Numbered from the stretch's first letter, positions 34,641 to 43,640 are shown. The stretch is DNA of 51,113 nucleotides from JAWWPY01 sp964412845 (GCA_964412845.1 CAYPQM010000022.1:1-51113); one strand, 5' to 3'. Notes: a model not told the origin generated them from the sequence alone. Made by a program: numbers and translations.

Positions 34641-36647
34641 TCAGGTCGGGCGGGACAGCACGCGGGTCAGCGCGGGCGCCACTCCGGCCAGGCTGCTGAC
34701 CGGTTGGCTGATACCGCCGCCGCGCCGGGCCAGCGTCGCGGCGGCACGCTCCGATTCGGCCGCGGGCAGCGGGCACAGCACATGCAGCCGGTCGATCCCG
34801 GCCAACGCTGACGCCGGGTCGCCGCCCGCTGTCCGCAGGCAGTCCGACAGCAGGATCACCACGCGCTGGCCGGCGGCCGTGCCGGCCAGGTCCCTCGCTG
34901 CCGCCCGGAGGCCGCCGGCCAGGTCGGTCAGCCCGCGACCCCGCAATCCGATCAGGTCGCCGACCAGTTCCTCGGGGACCCGCCGGGAGCCGTGCGCCTG
35001 CAGCACGGTGATGTCACTGCCGAACGCGATGACCCCCGGATCGAGCCGGCGGCCCGGCGCGAGAACCACGGCTGCCGCGGCCACGGCCGCGATGGCGACG
35101 GCGAGTCCGGACATCGAGCCGCTGGTATCGATCACCAGGCACAGCGACAGATGGTGCGCCCGCCACGACCGGGTAACCAGCTCAGGGCCGGTCGGCGGCC
35201 AGCTACCCGACAATCGGTCGATCGTGCGGTCCAGGTCGAGATCTCCCTCGCCGCCGGCGCTGGGAACGAGCCGGCGAGTACCGCGGGTCGGATCCGCGCC
35301 GGCGGCCCCGAGCCGCACGAAGAGCCGGGCCGCCAGCTTCCGCGCGGCCGCGCCCAGCTGCTGGTCGGTGGCCCGGGTGAGGTCGGCGAGGAGCGTCGCT
35401 GCCGCGTCCGGGTCGGCGGCCAGCAGCCGGGCCAGGGAGTCGCGGTCAAGCTGGCCCGGGCCGGGTGAGACGTCCTCGAACGAGTCGTGCCTGGCGGCTA
35501 GCTCGGCCCGGCCGAGGGTCCGCCGCGAACCGCCCTGAGCGCGGCCGCGGCGCAGGCTGGACCGGGACGCGCTGCGCTGAGGGCGGCCTGCCGGGCAGGA
35601 CGGCAGGCCATCAGCTTTTCCCGGGCGATCACGCCCGCCGCCGGGATGCTCGCCGCCGGGATGCTCGCCGCCGGGATGCTGGGCGCTGGAATCCCGGGCG
35701 CTGGGATCCCGGGCGCTGGGATCCCGGGCGCTGGGTGCGGGCTGCACGCCGTCCGGCGGCCCCGCGGGCACCCGCTCGCCGGGCGGGCCGGGCGGCACCA
35801 GCCCGGTCGGCCAGGCGGCGCTGATCAGCTCGTCGAGCACGGACTCCGGGCTGCGGTCACAACCGTCCGCGATCCTGATCCGGCCGGATAGTGCGGCGTA
35901 GGCGGCGTCCCGCGCCGTGTCGGGCACCAGGCCGTGTTCGCCGCGCAGCCGGGCCAGCCCGGTGAGGAGCAGCACCAGGTCGATCGCGCCGCGCACCGAG
36001 GCGCCCATGCGCACGTCGGGGTGATCGCGGGTGGCCCGGGCCAGCGCTACCGAGAACTCCACGACCTGGCCGTTCTCGCCGGTCACCGCGCTGGTGATCT
36101 GGCGTTCCGCGGCCGCGTCCTGGTAGCCGAGCACCACCCGGCAGATCCGGTCGGCGATGGCCTGGCTGACCCGCGCGGTGCCGATCGCGTCGAACGGGTT
36201 CATCGCCGCGATCAGCCGGAAGCCTGCGTCGGCCGTCACCATGCCGAGACGGGGCACGGCGATCTCGCCCTCGGCGAGCACGGTGATCAGGACGTTGAGC
36301 GTCTCCTCGGGAATCCTGTTGAACTCCTCGAGGTAGAGCAGGGCGCCGGCCCGCATCGCCTGCAGCAGCGGGCCGTCGGTGAAGCTGGCCGCCACGTAGC
36401 CGGCGGCCAGGACCTGGGCCGGGTCATACTGGCCGATCAGCCGGGCAGGCGTCAGCTCCGCGGTGCCCTCGACGAAGACGACGTCCTGGCCCGCGTGCCG
36501 GGCGACGTCGCGGAGCAAGGTGGACTTGCCGGTGCCCGGAGGCCCCTCAATCACCACATGCCTGCCGGTGGCGAGCGCGACGGTCAGCACCTGGCGTTCC
36601 CGCCGCAGCCCGATGACTGGCGGCGGGGGGTCCGGGGCAGGCGTCAC
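34641..36647 (-). CDS. Fused MoxR-type AAA+ ATPase and VWA protein
   Basis: This 668-residue fusion combines a MoxR/CbbQ-like AAA+ module (Walker A GPPGTGKS at 35-42, Walker B LLYLEEFN at 103-110, sensor AAMNP near 169) with a C-terminal VWA domain. The VWA domain has the metal-binding DTSGSMSG motif near 510. A long low-complexity linker with PSARD and HPGGE repeats joins them. Such pairs, normally separate genes (CbbQ/CbbO, NorQ/NorD, CoxD/CoxE), remodel or insert metals into enzymes. It lies 25 bases after the NDMA-dependent dehydrogenase on the same strand, so that enzyme is the likely client. CoxL is a second candidate. Confidence 0.82.
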   Translation of the reverse strand: MTPAPDPPPPVIGLRRERQVLTVALATGRHVVIEGPPGTGKSTLLRDVARHAGQDVVFVEGTAELTPARLIGQYDPAQVLAAGYVAASFTDGPLLQAMRAGALLYLEEFNRIPEETLNVLITVLAEGEIAVPRLGMVTADAGFRLIAAMNPFDAIGTARVSQAIADRICRVVLGYQDAAAERQITSAVTGENGQVVEFSVALARATRDHPDVRMGASVRGAIDLVLLLTGLARLRGEHGLVPDTARDAAYAALSGRIRIADGCDRSPESVLDELISAAWPTGLVPPGPPGERVPAGPPDGVQPAPSARDPSARDPSARDSSAQHPGGEHPGGEHPGGGRDRPGKADGLPSCPAGRPQRSASRSSLRRGRAQGGSRRTLGRAELAARHDSFEDVSPGPGQLDRDSLARLLAADPDAAATLLADLTRATDQQLGAAARKLAARLFVRLGAAGADPTRGTRRLVPSAGGEGDLDLDRTIDRLSGSWPPTGPELVTRSWRAHHLSLCLVIDTSGSMSGLAVAIAAVAAAAVVLAPGRRLDPGVIAFGSDITVLQAHGSRRVPEELVGDLIGLRGRGLTDLAGGLRAAARDLAGTAAGQRVVILLSDCLRTAGGDPASALAGIDRLHVLCPLPAAESERAAATLARRGGGISQPVSSLAGVAPALTRVLSRPT

Positions 36648-36672
36648 GGCACCGGGCGGCCGGGCGGGCCGG

Positions 36673-37788
36673 TCACGAACTGGCGTGCACGATCACGCCC
36701 CGGATGTTCTTGCCGTCCAGCAGATCCTGGTAGCCCTGGTTGACCTGGTCGAGGGTGTAGGTAGAAGTGATCAGCTCGTCCAGCTTCAGGTCACCTGACC
36801 GGTACAGCTCCACCATCGCCGGGATGTCGTGGAACGGGTCGCCGGAACCGAACAGGCTGCCCTGGATGCGCTTCTCGAACAGGGTCAGGATGGAGCCGGG
36901 CAGCTCGATGGTGTTCTTGGTGGGATCGGACAGCCCGGTCACGACGACCGTGCCGCCCTTGCGGATGGCGTTGAACGCGTTCGTGACCACCTCGGAGGTC
37001 ACCACCCCGACCGTGACGATGGCCTTGTCGGCGCCGACCCCCCTGGTCAGCTGGGTGATCAGCTCCTGGGCCTGCTCAGGGGTTTCGCAGCTGTGCGTGG
37101 CGCCGAACTGCTCGGCCGCCTCCCGCTTGTTGGCCAGCGGGTCGATCGCCACCACGTTGCGGGCGCCCGCCAGCGCGGCGCCCTGCACCGCATTGATGCC
37201 GATGCCGCCGATGCCGTAGATCGCGATGGTGTCACCAGGCTCGGTCGCCGCGGCGTGCACCGCGGAGCCGAAGCCGGTAGGCACCCCGCAGCCGATCAGG
37301 ACGACCTTGTCCAGCGGCAGGTCGTCGTCCACCTTGATCGCGGAGTTCTCGGAGATGGTGGCCCGCTCGGAGAACGTGCCGAGCATGCACATGCCGCCCA
37401 CGTCCTGGCCGTTGTCGTGGAACCGGTAAGTGCCATCGGGCAGCACGCCGTCCAGGATGGTGGCGCCCATGTCACAGAGGTTCGACTTGCCGGTGGAGCA
37501 CCACCGGCAGTGCCCGCAGACCGGCAGGAACGAGCAGATGACATGATCGCCGACCTTCAGCCGGGTGACGCCGGGGCCGACTTCCTCGATGATCCCGGCG
37601 CCCTCATGCCCGCCGACGATCGGGAACCGCGGCACAATGTCGCCGTGCCGCAGGTGCTCGTCGGAATGGCACAGGCCCGCGGCCACGTAGCGGATCAGGA
37701 CCTCGCCCGCCTTCGGCGGATCCAGCTCAAGCTCGGTGACCTCGAAATCCTGACCTACCCCGCGGAGTACGGCGGCCCTGGTCTTCAT
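36673..37788 (-). CDS. NDMA-dependent alcohol dehydrogenase, zinc MDR nicotinoprotein type (copy 2)
   Basis: This 371-residue paralogue of the enzyme at 15711-16823 has the same zinc ligands (C40, H61, C167), structural cysteines (91, 94, 97, 105) and GIGGIGINAVQ Rossmann motif. ATG 37788 has AGGAGGGG three bases upstream. It lies beside the mycofactocin locus, 109 bases from mftR on the same strand. It is followed by the AAA+/VWA gene. Enzymes of this class are thought to pass electrons from bound NADH to mycofactocin. The substrate is not known. Confidence 0.9.
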   Translation of the reverse strand: MKTRAAVLRGVGQDFEVTELELDPPKAGEVLIRYVAAGLCHSDEHLRHGDIVPRFPIVGGHEGAGIIEEVGPGVTRLKVGDHVICSFLPVCGHCRWCSTGKSNLCDMGATILDGVLPDGTYRFHDNGQDVGGMCMLGTFSERATISENSAIKVDDDLPLDKVVLIGCGVPTGFGSAVHAAATEPGDTIAIYGIGGIGINAVQGAALAGARNVVAIDPLANKREAAEQFGATHSCETPEQAQELITQLTRGVGADKAIVTVGVVTSEVVTNAFNAIRKGGTVVVTGLSDPTKNTIELPGSILTLFEKRIQGSLFGSGDPFHDIPAMVELYRSGDLKLDELITSTYTLDQVNQGYQDLLDGKNIRGVIVHASS

Positions 37789-37897
37789 GTCCCCTCCTGT
37801 CCGCCGACAAGGGTCGGCACGGCCTCGTCGCCGTGATTGCCACCATAGATCCGCCGCTACCTGGAGGCCAGCCCGGGAGGCACGACGGCGAAAGCCA

Positions 37898-38533
37898 TCA
37901 GGACCTGGCTGCCTGGTCGCCGATCCCCGCGAACCGGAAGCCGGCCGCCAGCGCGGCCAGGGCGGCATCGAGGTAGACGGTCAGGTCCGCGTCGGCGCGC
38001 GCGACCCACTGGTCGAACGCCGCGCGGGCGGCGGCCAGCGTGGTCCGGCCGATAGCCAGCGGATAGAGCGGGTCGGCCTGCTGGCCCAGCCGAGCGGCGG
38101 CGAAGTCGCTGACCGCGCGTTCCCAGGCGTCGTAATGCGGCGCCGCGCTGGCCTGCAGCGCGGGAACCGAGCCGATGAGGTGCATCCGGGTCCGCAATTC
38201 CGGCACGTCCTGGGCCCGGTAGCGGTTGACGCCGACGACGACCTGCCGGATGGCGTCCATCAATGCCATCTCCGGCGGGACCCGGCTGAACTCAGCCCGC
38301 AGCGACTCGACCTCGCCGTCGAACTCGTACCAGAGGACCGCCGCCTTCGAGTCGAAGTAGCGGAAGAACGTGCGGCGGCTCACGCCGGCCGCCGCGGCGA
38401 TCTGCCCGACCGTCGTCTCCTCGTAGCCCTGCTCGGTGAAGAGGCGCAGCGCGATCAGCTCGAATTCCCGCGCGCTGGTGCCGGGCGGCCGCCCGCGGCG
38501 GGCCGCAGGCGCGCCCCGATGGGTAACTGTCAC
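37898..38533 (-). CDS. mftR: Mycofactocin locus TetR-family regulator
   Basis: This 211-residue TetR-like repressor has the HTH TTVGQIAAAAGVSRRTFFRY followed by FDSKAAVLW. It is divergent from mftA, the usual place of MftR. GTG 38533 is chosen; the frame is open upstream but runs through the promoter region. Its C-terminal ligand domain may sense an acyl-CoA, as reported for mycobacterial MftR; that is family knowledge, not visible here. The dyad at 38566-38580 is its likely operator. Confidence 0.85.
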   Translation of the reverse strand: MTVTHRGAPAARRGRPPGTSAREFELIALRLFTEQGYEETTVGQIAAAAGVSRRTFFRYFDSKAAVLWYEFDGEVESLRAEFSRVPPEMALMDAIRQVVVGVNRYRAQDVPELRTRMHLIGSVPALQASAAPHYDAWERAVSDFAAARLGQQADPLYPLAIGRTTLAAARAAFDQWVARADADLTVYLDAALAALAAGFRFAGIGDQAARS

Positions 38534-38565
38534 TGGCCTGCTCGCTCTGCCTGGCCTCTTGATTT

Positions 38566-38580
38566 CGTCACGCAGTGACG
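38566..38580. promoter_or_regulatory. Candidate MftR operator
   Basis: CGTCACGCAGTGACG is a perfect dyad with 6-base arms and a 3-base spacer in the mftR-mftA divergent region, 33 bases from the mftR start. Its size and symmetry suit a TetR-family dimer. Confidence 0.55.
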
Positions 38581-38611
38581 TTAATGTACACGCCAATCGG
38601 TGCCTGGCGCC

Positions 38612-38641
38612 GGTCTTCAGGCGCACGGTCTTCAGACGCAC
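38612..38641. repeat. Two tandem 15-base repeats before mftA
   Basis: GGTCTTCAGGCGCAC and GGTCTTCAGACGCAC lie head to tail, ending 27 bases upstream of the mftA ATG. They could be half-sites for an activator or simply a local duplication. Confidence 0.7.
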
Positions 38642-38668
38642 CAACCTGCCTTCCTGTAGGGAGCCCAG

Positions 38669-38821
38669 ATGGCCGACACCCCTGCCGCGGCGGCTGAGCC
38701 GGCCGGCCAGACCCTGCCCGCCGAGGAGGCGCCGGATGCGACGGTGCTCGTTGAGGACCTGCTCGTTGAGGACCTGCTCGTCGAGGAGGTCTCGATCGAC
38801 GGCATGTGCGGTGTCTACTGA
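38669..38821 (+). CDS. mftA: Mycofactocin precursor peptide
   Basis: This 50-residue precursor of the redox cofactor mycofactocin ends in the diagnostic core IDGMCGVY. MftC and MftE convert the C-terminal Val-Tyr to the cofactor scaffold, and MftB binds the leader. ATG 38669 follows GTAGGGAG. The leader contains LVEDL twice, encoded by a 15-base duplication, and then LVEEVS. The stop overlaps the start of mftB by 11 bases. Confidence 0.95.
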   Translation: MADTPAAAAEPAGQTLPAEEAPDATVLVEDLLVEDLLVEEVSIDGMCGVY

Positions 38822-39119
38822 TCCCGTGGCGGAGCGCGCCGGGACGCTGTTCGACCTGGACCGGGCGTGGCGGCTGCATCCGCATGTCTCGATCAGGCCG
38901 GAGCGGTTCGGCGCGTTGCTATATCACTTCGACACCCGCCGCCTGTCGTTCCTGAAGAACAAGACGCTGCTGGCGGTCGTGGCTTCGCTGGAGTCCCAGC
39001 GCAGCGCGCGGGCCGCGTGCACAGCGGCCGGGGTCGCGGCGGCCGAGATGCCCGCTTACCGCAGCGCGCTCGGCACGCTGGCCGCGTCGGCCATGATCTG
39101 TGAACGGACGGGCCAGTGA
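38811..39119 (+). CDS. mftB: Mycofactocin precursor-binding chaperone
   Basis: MftB is a PqqD-like recognition protein that presents MftA to MftC. The 102-residue product reads LDRAWRLHPHVSIRPERFGA and RLSFLKNKTLLAVV, matching MftB. GTG 38811 overlaps the mftA end; GTG 38826 is an alternative five codons later. The stop overlaps mftC as GTGA. These overlaps imply tight coupling. Confidence 0.9.
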   Translation: MSTDPVAERAGTLFDLDRAWRLHPHVSIRPERFGALLYHFDTRRLSFLKNKTLLAVVASLESQRSARAACTAAGVAAAEMPAYRSALGTLAASAMICERTGQ

Positions 39120-40351
39120 CCGCGGTCGCCGGGCCGGCCAGCCGGGTTGGCTCGCTGGTCGAGCAGTTCGAATCCGGCCTGGCCGCGCCGATCTGCCTGA
39201 CCTGGGAGCTGACTTACGCGTGCAATCTGGCCTGCCTGCACTGCCTGTCCAGCTCAGGACGCCGGGATCCGGCTGAGCTGAGCACCGCTGAGTGCAAGGC
39301 GGTGATCGACGAGCTGGAACGGATGCAGGTTTTCTACGTCAACATCGGCGGCGGGGAGCCGACCGTGCGCCCGGACTTCTGGGAGCTCGTCGATTACGCG
39401 ACGGCGCACCATGTCGGCGTGAAGTTCTCGACCAACGGAGTCAAGATCACGCCCGAGTCGGCCCGCCGGCTGGCCGGCAGTGACTACATCGACGTGCAGA
39501 TCTCGCTCGACGGAGCGACCGCAGAGGTCAACGACGCGGTCCGCGGGGCCGGCTCGTACGCCACCGCCATCCGGGCGATGCGCCATCTCGCCGATGCCGG
39601 GTTCACCGGATTCAAGATCTCGGTCGTGATGACCCGCCACAACGTCGGCCAGCTCGACGCGTTCCAGGCCATCGCCGACCGGTTCGGCGCGCAGCTGCGG
39701 ATCACCCGGCTGCGGCCATCCGGCCGGGGCGCGGACGTGTGGGACGAGCTGCACCCGACGGCCGCGCAGCAGCGCGACCTGTACGAGTGGCTGCTGGCGC
39801 ACGGCGAGAACGTGCTGACCGGCGACTCGTTCTTCCATCTGGCCGGCTACGGCCAGCCGCTGCCGGGCCTGAACCTGTGCGGCGCGGGCCGGGTGGTCTG
39901 CCTCATCGACCCGGTGGGCGACGTCTACGCCTGCCCGTTCGCGATTCACCACAGCTTCCTGGCCGGCAATGTCCGCGGCCCCGGCGGGTTCCAGCGCGTG
40001 TGGCAGCACTCCGAGCTGTTCACCGATCTGCGCCGTCCGCAGACCGGTGGCGCCTGCCAGTCCTGCTCGGCGTTCGACGGGTGCCGCGGCGGCTGCATGG
40101 CGGCGAAGTTCTTCACCGGCCTGCCGCTGGACGGGCCGGACCCGGAATGCGTCCGGGGATTCGGCGAGTCCGCGCTGGCCGGGGCGGCGGGCGGCCCGGT
40201 GCCCCGGCCAGCGCCTGATCACTCCCGCCGCGGCCGGGCGCGCGGCGCAGGTGCCGTCCCGGTGTCGATTGGCCCTCGCCCGGCCGATCGCGGCGTATCC
40301 CGCCGGGCGTGCGACGAGAGCCCGCTGGCCGGCTTCAGTGCCGCGCCATAA
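39116..40351 (+). CDS. mftC: Mycofactocin radical SAM maturase
   Basis: This 411-residue radical SAM/SPASM enzyme decarboxylates and cross-links the Val-Tyr end of MftA. The radical SAM cluster uses C36, C40 and C43 (CNLACLHC), and GGGEPTV is the SAM glycine motif. SPASM cysteines follow in NLCGAGRVVC, YACPF and CQSCSAFDGCRGGC. The start is GTG 39116 in a GTGA overlap with mftB. The last 70 residues are arginine/proline-rich and longer than usual. Confidence 0.95.
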   Translation: MTAVAGPASRVGSLVEQFESGLAAPICLTWELTYACNLACLHCLSSSGRRDPAELSTAECKAVIDELERMQVFYVNIGGGEPTVRPDFWELVDYATAHHVGVKFSTNGVKITPESARRLAGSDYIDVQISLDGATAEVNDAVRGAGSYATAIRAMRHLADAGFTGFKISVVMTRHNVGQLDAFQAIADRFGAQLRITRLRPSGRGADVWDELHPTAAQQRDLYEWLLAHGENVLTGDSFFHLAGYGQPLPGLNLCGAGRVVCLIDPVGDVYACPFAIHHSFLAGNVRGPGGFQRVWQHSELFTDLRRPQTGGACQSCSAFDGCRGGCMAAKFFTGLPLDGPDPECVRGFGESALAGAAGGPVPRPAPDHSRRGRARGAGAVPVSIGPRPADRGVSRRACDESPLAGFSAAP

Positions 40352-40385
40352 GCCCAGGCCAGAGATCCACGGGAGATGGCCTAGC

Positions 40386-41192
40386 GTGCGCCGGCGACCA
40401 GGCCCCGGGGCAAGTCCCTGGCTGGCCGACCTAGCCTGGCCCGACATCGGGCAGCGGGCCACGGACGGCGCGGTCCTGGCGGTGCCTCTTGGTTCGACCG
40501 AGCAGCACGGCCCGCACCTACCGGTGTCGACCGACACTGACATCGCCGTCGCGCTGTGCGAACGGCTCGCGGCCGTCCGGGATGACATCCTGATCGGGCC
40601 TGCGGTGGCCTACGGATCAAGCGGCGAGCACGCCGGTTACCCAGGCACCCTGTCGATCGGGCAGGCCGCGCTGGAGCTGCTCATCGTGGAGCTTGGCCGG
40701 TCCGCGGCGCAGACGTTCGGGCACCTGCTCCTGGTTTCGGCGCACGGCGGCAACGCGGAGCCAGTGACGCGGGCCGTCGGCATACTGCAGGCCGAGTCCC
40801 GTGACGTGCGGGTGTTCATGCCCCGGTGGGACGGCGACCCGCATGCTGGCCGGCCGGAGACCTCGATGCTGCTGGCGCTGACCCCAGGGCGGGTGCAGAT
40901 GGCGCGGGCGGTGCCCGGCGACACCCGTCCGCTGGCCCAGACCTGGCCGCTGCTGCGGGCCGGGGGAGTGCGCGCCGTCAGTGCCTCGGGGATCCTCGGG
41001 GACCCGACCTCGGCGGGGGCGGACGAGGGCGCGGCCCTGCTCGACGAGCTCGCGGCCGCACTGATCCGCGAGGTGGCGGCCTGGCGCCCGGAGCCACAGC
41101 CACCCGGAGCCGGAGCCACACCCGGAGCCGCAGCCACACCCGGGGCCGCAGCGATGACCGGGACCCCAGCCACCCCGGGACCGTGGCGATGA
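40386..41192 (+). CDS. mftE: Mycofactocin peptidase, creatininase family
   Basis: MftE cuts the modified MftA to release the Val-Tyr-derived scaffold. The 268-residue protein has the creatininase metal motifs VPLGSTEQHGPHLPVSTDT, HAGYPGTLS and SAHGGN. GTG 40386 follows GGGAG by ten bases. The C-terminal tail is a low-complexity GATPGAAATPGAAA repeat. The stop overlaps the SDR start as ATGA. The 34 bases after mftC hold nothing. Confidence 0.92.
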   Translation: MRRRPGPGASPWLADLAWPDIGQRATDGAVLAVPLGSTEQHGPHLPVSTDTDIAVALCERLAAVRDDILIGPAVAYGSSGEHAGYPGTLSIGQAALELLIVELGRSAAQTFGHLLLVSAHGGNAEPVTRAVGILQAESRDVRVFMPRWDGDPHAGRPETSMLLALTPGRVQMARAVPGDTRPLAQTWPLLRAGGVRAVSASGILGDPTSAGADEGAALLDELAAALIREVAAWRPEPQPPGAGATPGAAATPGAAAMTGTPATPGPWR

Positions 41193-42070
41193 CCGGGACC
41201 GGGGCGGCGCCCGGAGCTACCGCCACGACCGGGACCGGAGCCGGCCGAGTGGCGGTAGTGACCGGCGCGGCCCGCGGCATCGGCGCCGCGACCGTGCTCG
41301 CCCTGGCCGCGGAAGGCTGGTCCGTCCTCGCGGTCGACTGCTGCGCCGACGATCCGGCCCTGCCGTACTCGCTGGCTTCCGAGGCTGACTTGGCTGAGCT
41401 GGCCGCCGCGGCGAACCAGCGGGCGGGCGTGAGTAACGCGGGCGTGAGTGACACGGGCGTGAGTGACCAGGTGTGCCCGTTCATCGCGGATGTGCGCGAC
41501 CTCGCGGCGGTGCAGTCCGCCGTGGCCGAGGCCGAATCCCGCTGGGGCGGCCTGGATGCCGCGATCGCGTGCGCCGGGGTGATCGCCGGCGGGGTGCCGC
41601 TCTGGGACATGCCCGTCGAGCAGCAGCAGGCGGTGCTCGACATCGACCTGGGCGGCGTTCTCTCGCTGGCCAGGGCCGCGATCCCGGCGCTGCTGCGCCG
41701 CCCCGAGCCGCGTACTGGACGGTTCCTGGCCGTGGCGTCGGCGGCTGCCACCCGCGGGCTGCCGATGCTCGCCGCGTACTGCGCGGCGAAGGCGGGCGTG
41801 GCGGGGCTGATCCGGGCGCTGGGCAGCGAGCTGGGCAGCACCGGCGTTACCGCGAACGCGGTCAGCCCCGGCTCGACAGATACCCCGATCCTGCAGGAGA
41901 GCGCCCGGCTGTACCAGCTGCCCGCCGCGCAGGCATTCGCCGCCCAGCAGCCCATGCAGCGGCTGCTGGACCCGGCCGAGGTCGCCGCGGTGCTGGGCTT
42001 CCTGGCCGGCCCGGCCAGCGGCGGCATGACCGGGGCGGTCGTACCGGTCGACGGGGGGCTGGCGTTGTGA
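41189..42070 (+). CDS. Mycofactocin-coupled SDR oxidoreductase
   Basis: This 293-residue short-chain dehydrogenase has VTGAARGIGAATV for NAD and the catalytic YCAAK (AAYCAAKAGVAG). A segment DCCADDPALPYSLASEADL just after the first strand matches the insert of SDRs tied to mycofactocin, thought to hold NAD tightly. The insert ends in a 15-base repeat encoding AGVSNAGVSDTGVSD. It lies between mftE and mftF with 4-base overlaps both sides. The substrate is unknown. Confidence 0.88.
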   Translation: MTGTGAAPGATATTGTGAGRVAVVTGAARGIGAATVLALAAEGWSVLAVDCCADDPALPYSLASEADLAELAAAANQRAGVSNAGVSDTGVSDQVCPFIADVRDLAAVQSAVAEAESRWGGLDAAIACAGVIAGGVPLWDMPVEQQQAVLDIDLGGVLSLARAAIPALLRRPEPRTGRFLAVASAAATRGLPMLAAYCAAKAGVAGLIRALGSELGSTGVTANAVSPGSTDTPILQESARLYQLPAAQAFAAQQPMQRLLDPAEVAAVLGFLAGPASGGMTGAVVPVDGGLAL

Positions 42071-43632
42071 GGCACGAGGCTGGGCGGGACGAAACCGTGC
42101 GGGACGGAGCCGTGCCGGACGGGACCGCGCGGAGCGACGGCGCGGGATCCGGAGCGCAGCGCCCGCCGCTGCCGCGCGGCTTTCGCGTCGTGCCGGATGC
42201 CGACACCAAGGAACTGGACCGGGCCACGCTGTTCGGCGGGTCGCCGGGCCGGGTGATGCGGCTGTCACCGGCGGGCCTGACCGCGTGGGCGGAACTGCGC
42301 GACGGCCCGGTGCGGTCGGCGGCCGCAGGGGTGCTTGGCCGCCGGCTGACGGACGCTGGCCTGGCCCATCCCCGCCCGCCAGATCCGCCAGATCCGGCGG
42401 ATCTGGCCGACGTCACCGTGCTCATCCCGGTGCGCGACCGGCCGGTAATGCTGGCCCGCTGCCTGACCGCGCTCGGGCGGCGCTACCCGGTCATCGTCGT
42501 TGACGACGGCTCATCCGAGCCGCAGGCCGTGGCGGCCGCCGCCGCCGGGCACGGCGCCCGGCTGGTTCGCCGGCCGGTCAGCGGCGGCCCCGGAGCCGCC
42601 CGCAACACCGGCCTGGCTGATCTCGGCACCGACCTCGTCGCCTTTCTGGACAGCGACTGCGTGCCGCCGGCCGGCTGGATCGAGCGGCTGGCCGGCCACT
42701 TCGCGGACCCGCTGGTCGCTGCCGTCGCCCCGCGGATCGCCGCCTTGCCCTCGCCGAGCCTGGCTGGCCGGTACGCCGCGGCCTCAGGAAGCCTGGACCT
42801 GGGCGACCGGGAGGCTCGCGTGGTCCCGGCCAGCCGGGTCGCCTATGTGCCCACGGCCGCGCTCGTCGCCCGGCGCAGCGCGCTGCTGGAGGTGGCGGGC
42901 GACGGGACCGTGTTTGACCCGGCGCTGCGGTACGGCGAGGACGTCGATCTCGTCTGGCGGCTGCATGAGGCGGGCTGGCGGATCCGCTACGACCCGGCCG
43001 TGCAGGTCGGCCACCATGAGCCGGCCACCTGGCCGGCCCTGATCGCCCGGCGATTTCGGTACGGCACCTCGGCCGGGCCGCTGGCCCGGCGCCATCCGGG
43101 CGCGCTGGCCCCGCTTGTCCTGCATCCGTGGCCCGCGCTGACCGTCGCCGGTCTGCTCGGCCGCCGCCCGGTGATCGCTGGCGCCGCCTGCACCATCTCG
43201 GTACTGGCCATTACCCGGACGCTGCGCCGGGCTGACCTGCCCACCAGCGGGGTTACCCGCGCGGTGCTGACCGGCGTGCACCAGACCTGGCTCGGTGCCG
43301 GGCGGTACAGCACGCAGTTCGCGGCGCCGGCCCTCGCTGTCACCCTCACCGCCGGGGGCAGCACCGCCCGGAGACGATGGGGCCGCCGTGCCGCGGCCGC
43401 CTCGCTGCTGCTCGGGCCGCCGGTGACGGCCTGGGCCGCCCGGCGGCCCGCGCTGGACCCGGTCCGGTTCGTCCTCGGCCAGCTGGCCGAGGACATTGCC
43501 TACGGAGCCGGCGTCTACGCGGGCTGCGCCCGAAGCGGCACCGCCGCGCCGGTCCTCCCGGCAGTCTCCTGGCGCCCTTTCCGGGTGGGCCCCAGGGCCG
43601 ACCCAGTCCCGACCGATGCCCACGAGAGGTAG
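42067..43632 (+). CDS. mftF: Mycofactocin glycosyltransferase
   Basis: This 521-residue family 2 glycosyltransferase attaches oligoglucose to the mycofactocin scaffold. GT-A motifs are VTVLIPVRDRP, VVDDGSSEP, LDSDCVPP and YGEDVDLVWRLHEAGW. Hydrophobic segments in the last third suggest membrane association. GTG 42067 overlaps the SDR stop as GTGA. The first 35 residues are a low-complexity extension. Confidence 0.9.
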   Translation: MRHEAGRDETVRDGAVPDGTARSDGAGSGAQRPPLPRGFRVVPDADTKELDRATLFGGSPGRVMRLSPAGLTAWAELRDGPVRSAAAGVLGRRLTDAGLAHPRPPDPPDPADLADVTVLIPVRDRPVMLARCLTALGRRYPVIVVDDGSSEPQAVAAAAAGHGARLVRRPVSGGPGAARNTGLADLGTDLVAFLDSDCVPPAGWIERLAGHFADPLVAAVAPRIAALPSPSLAGRYAAASGSLDLGDREARVVPASRVAYVPTAALVARRSALLEVAGDGTVFDPALRYGEDVDLVWRLHEAGWRIRYDPAVQVGHHEPATWPALIARRFRYGTSAGPLARRHPGALAPLVLHPWPALTVAGLLGRRPVIAGAACTISVLAITRTLRRADLPTSGVTRAVLTGVHQTWLGAGRYSTQFAAPALAVTLTAGGSTARRRWGRRAAAASLLLGPPVTAWAARRPALDPVRFVLGQLAEDIAYGAGVYAGCARSGTAAPVLPAVSWRPFRVGPRADPVPTDAHER

Positions 43633-43640
43633 CTCAGCAG

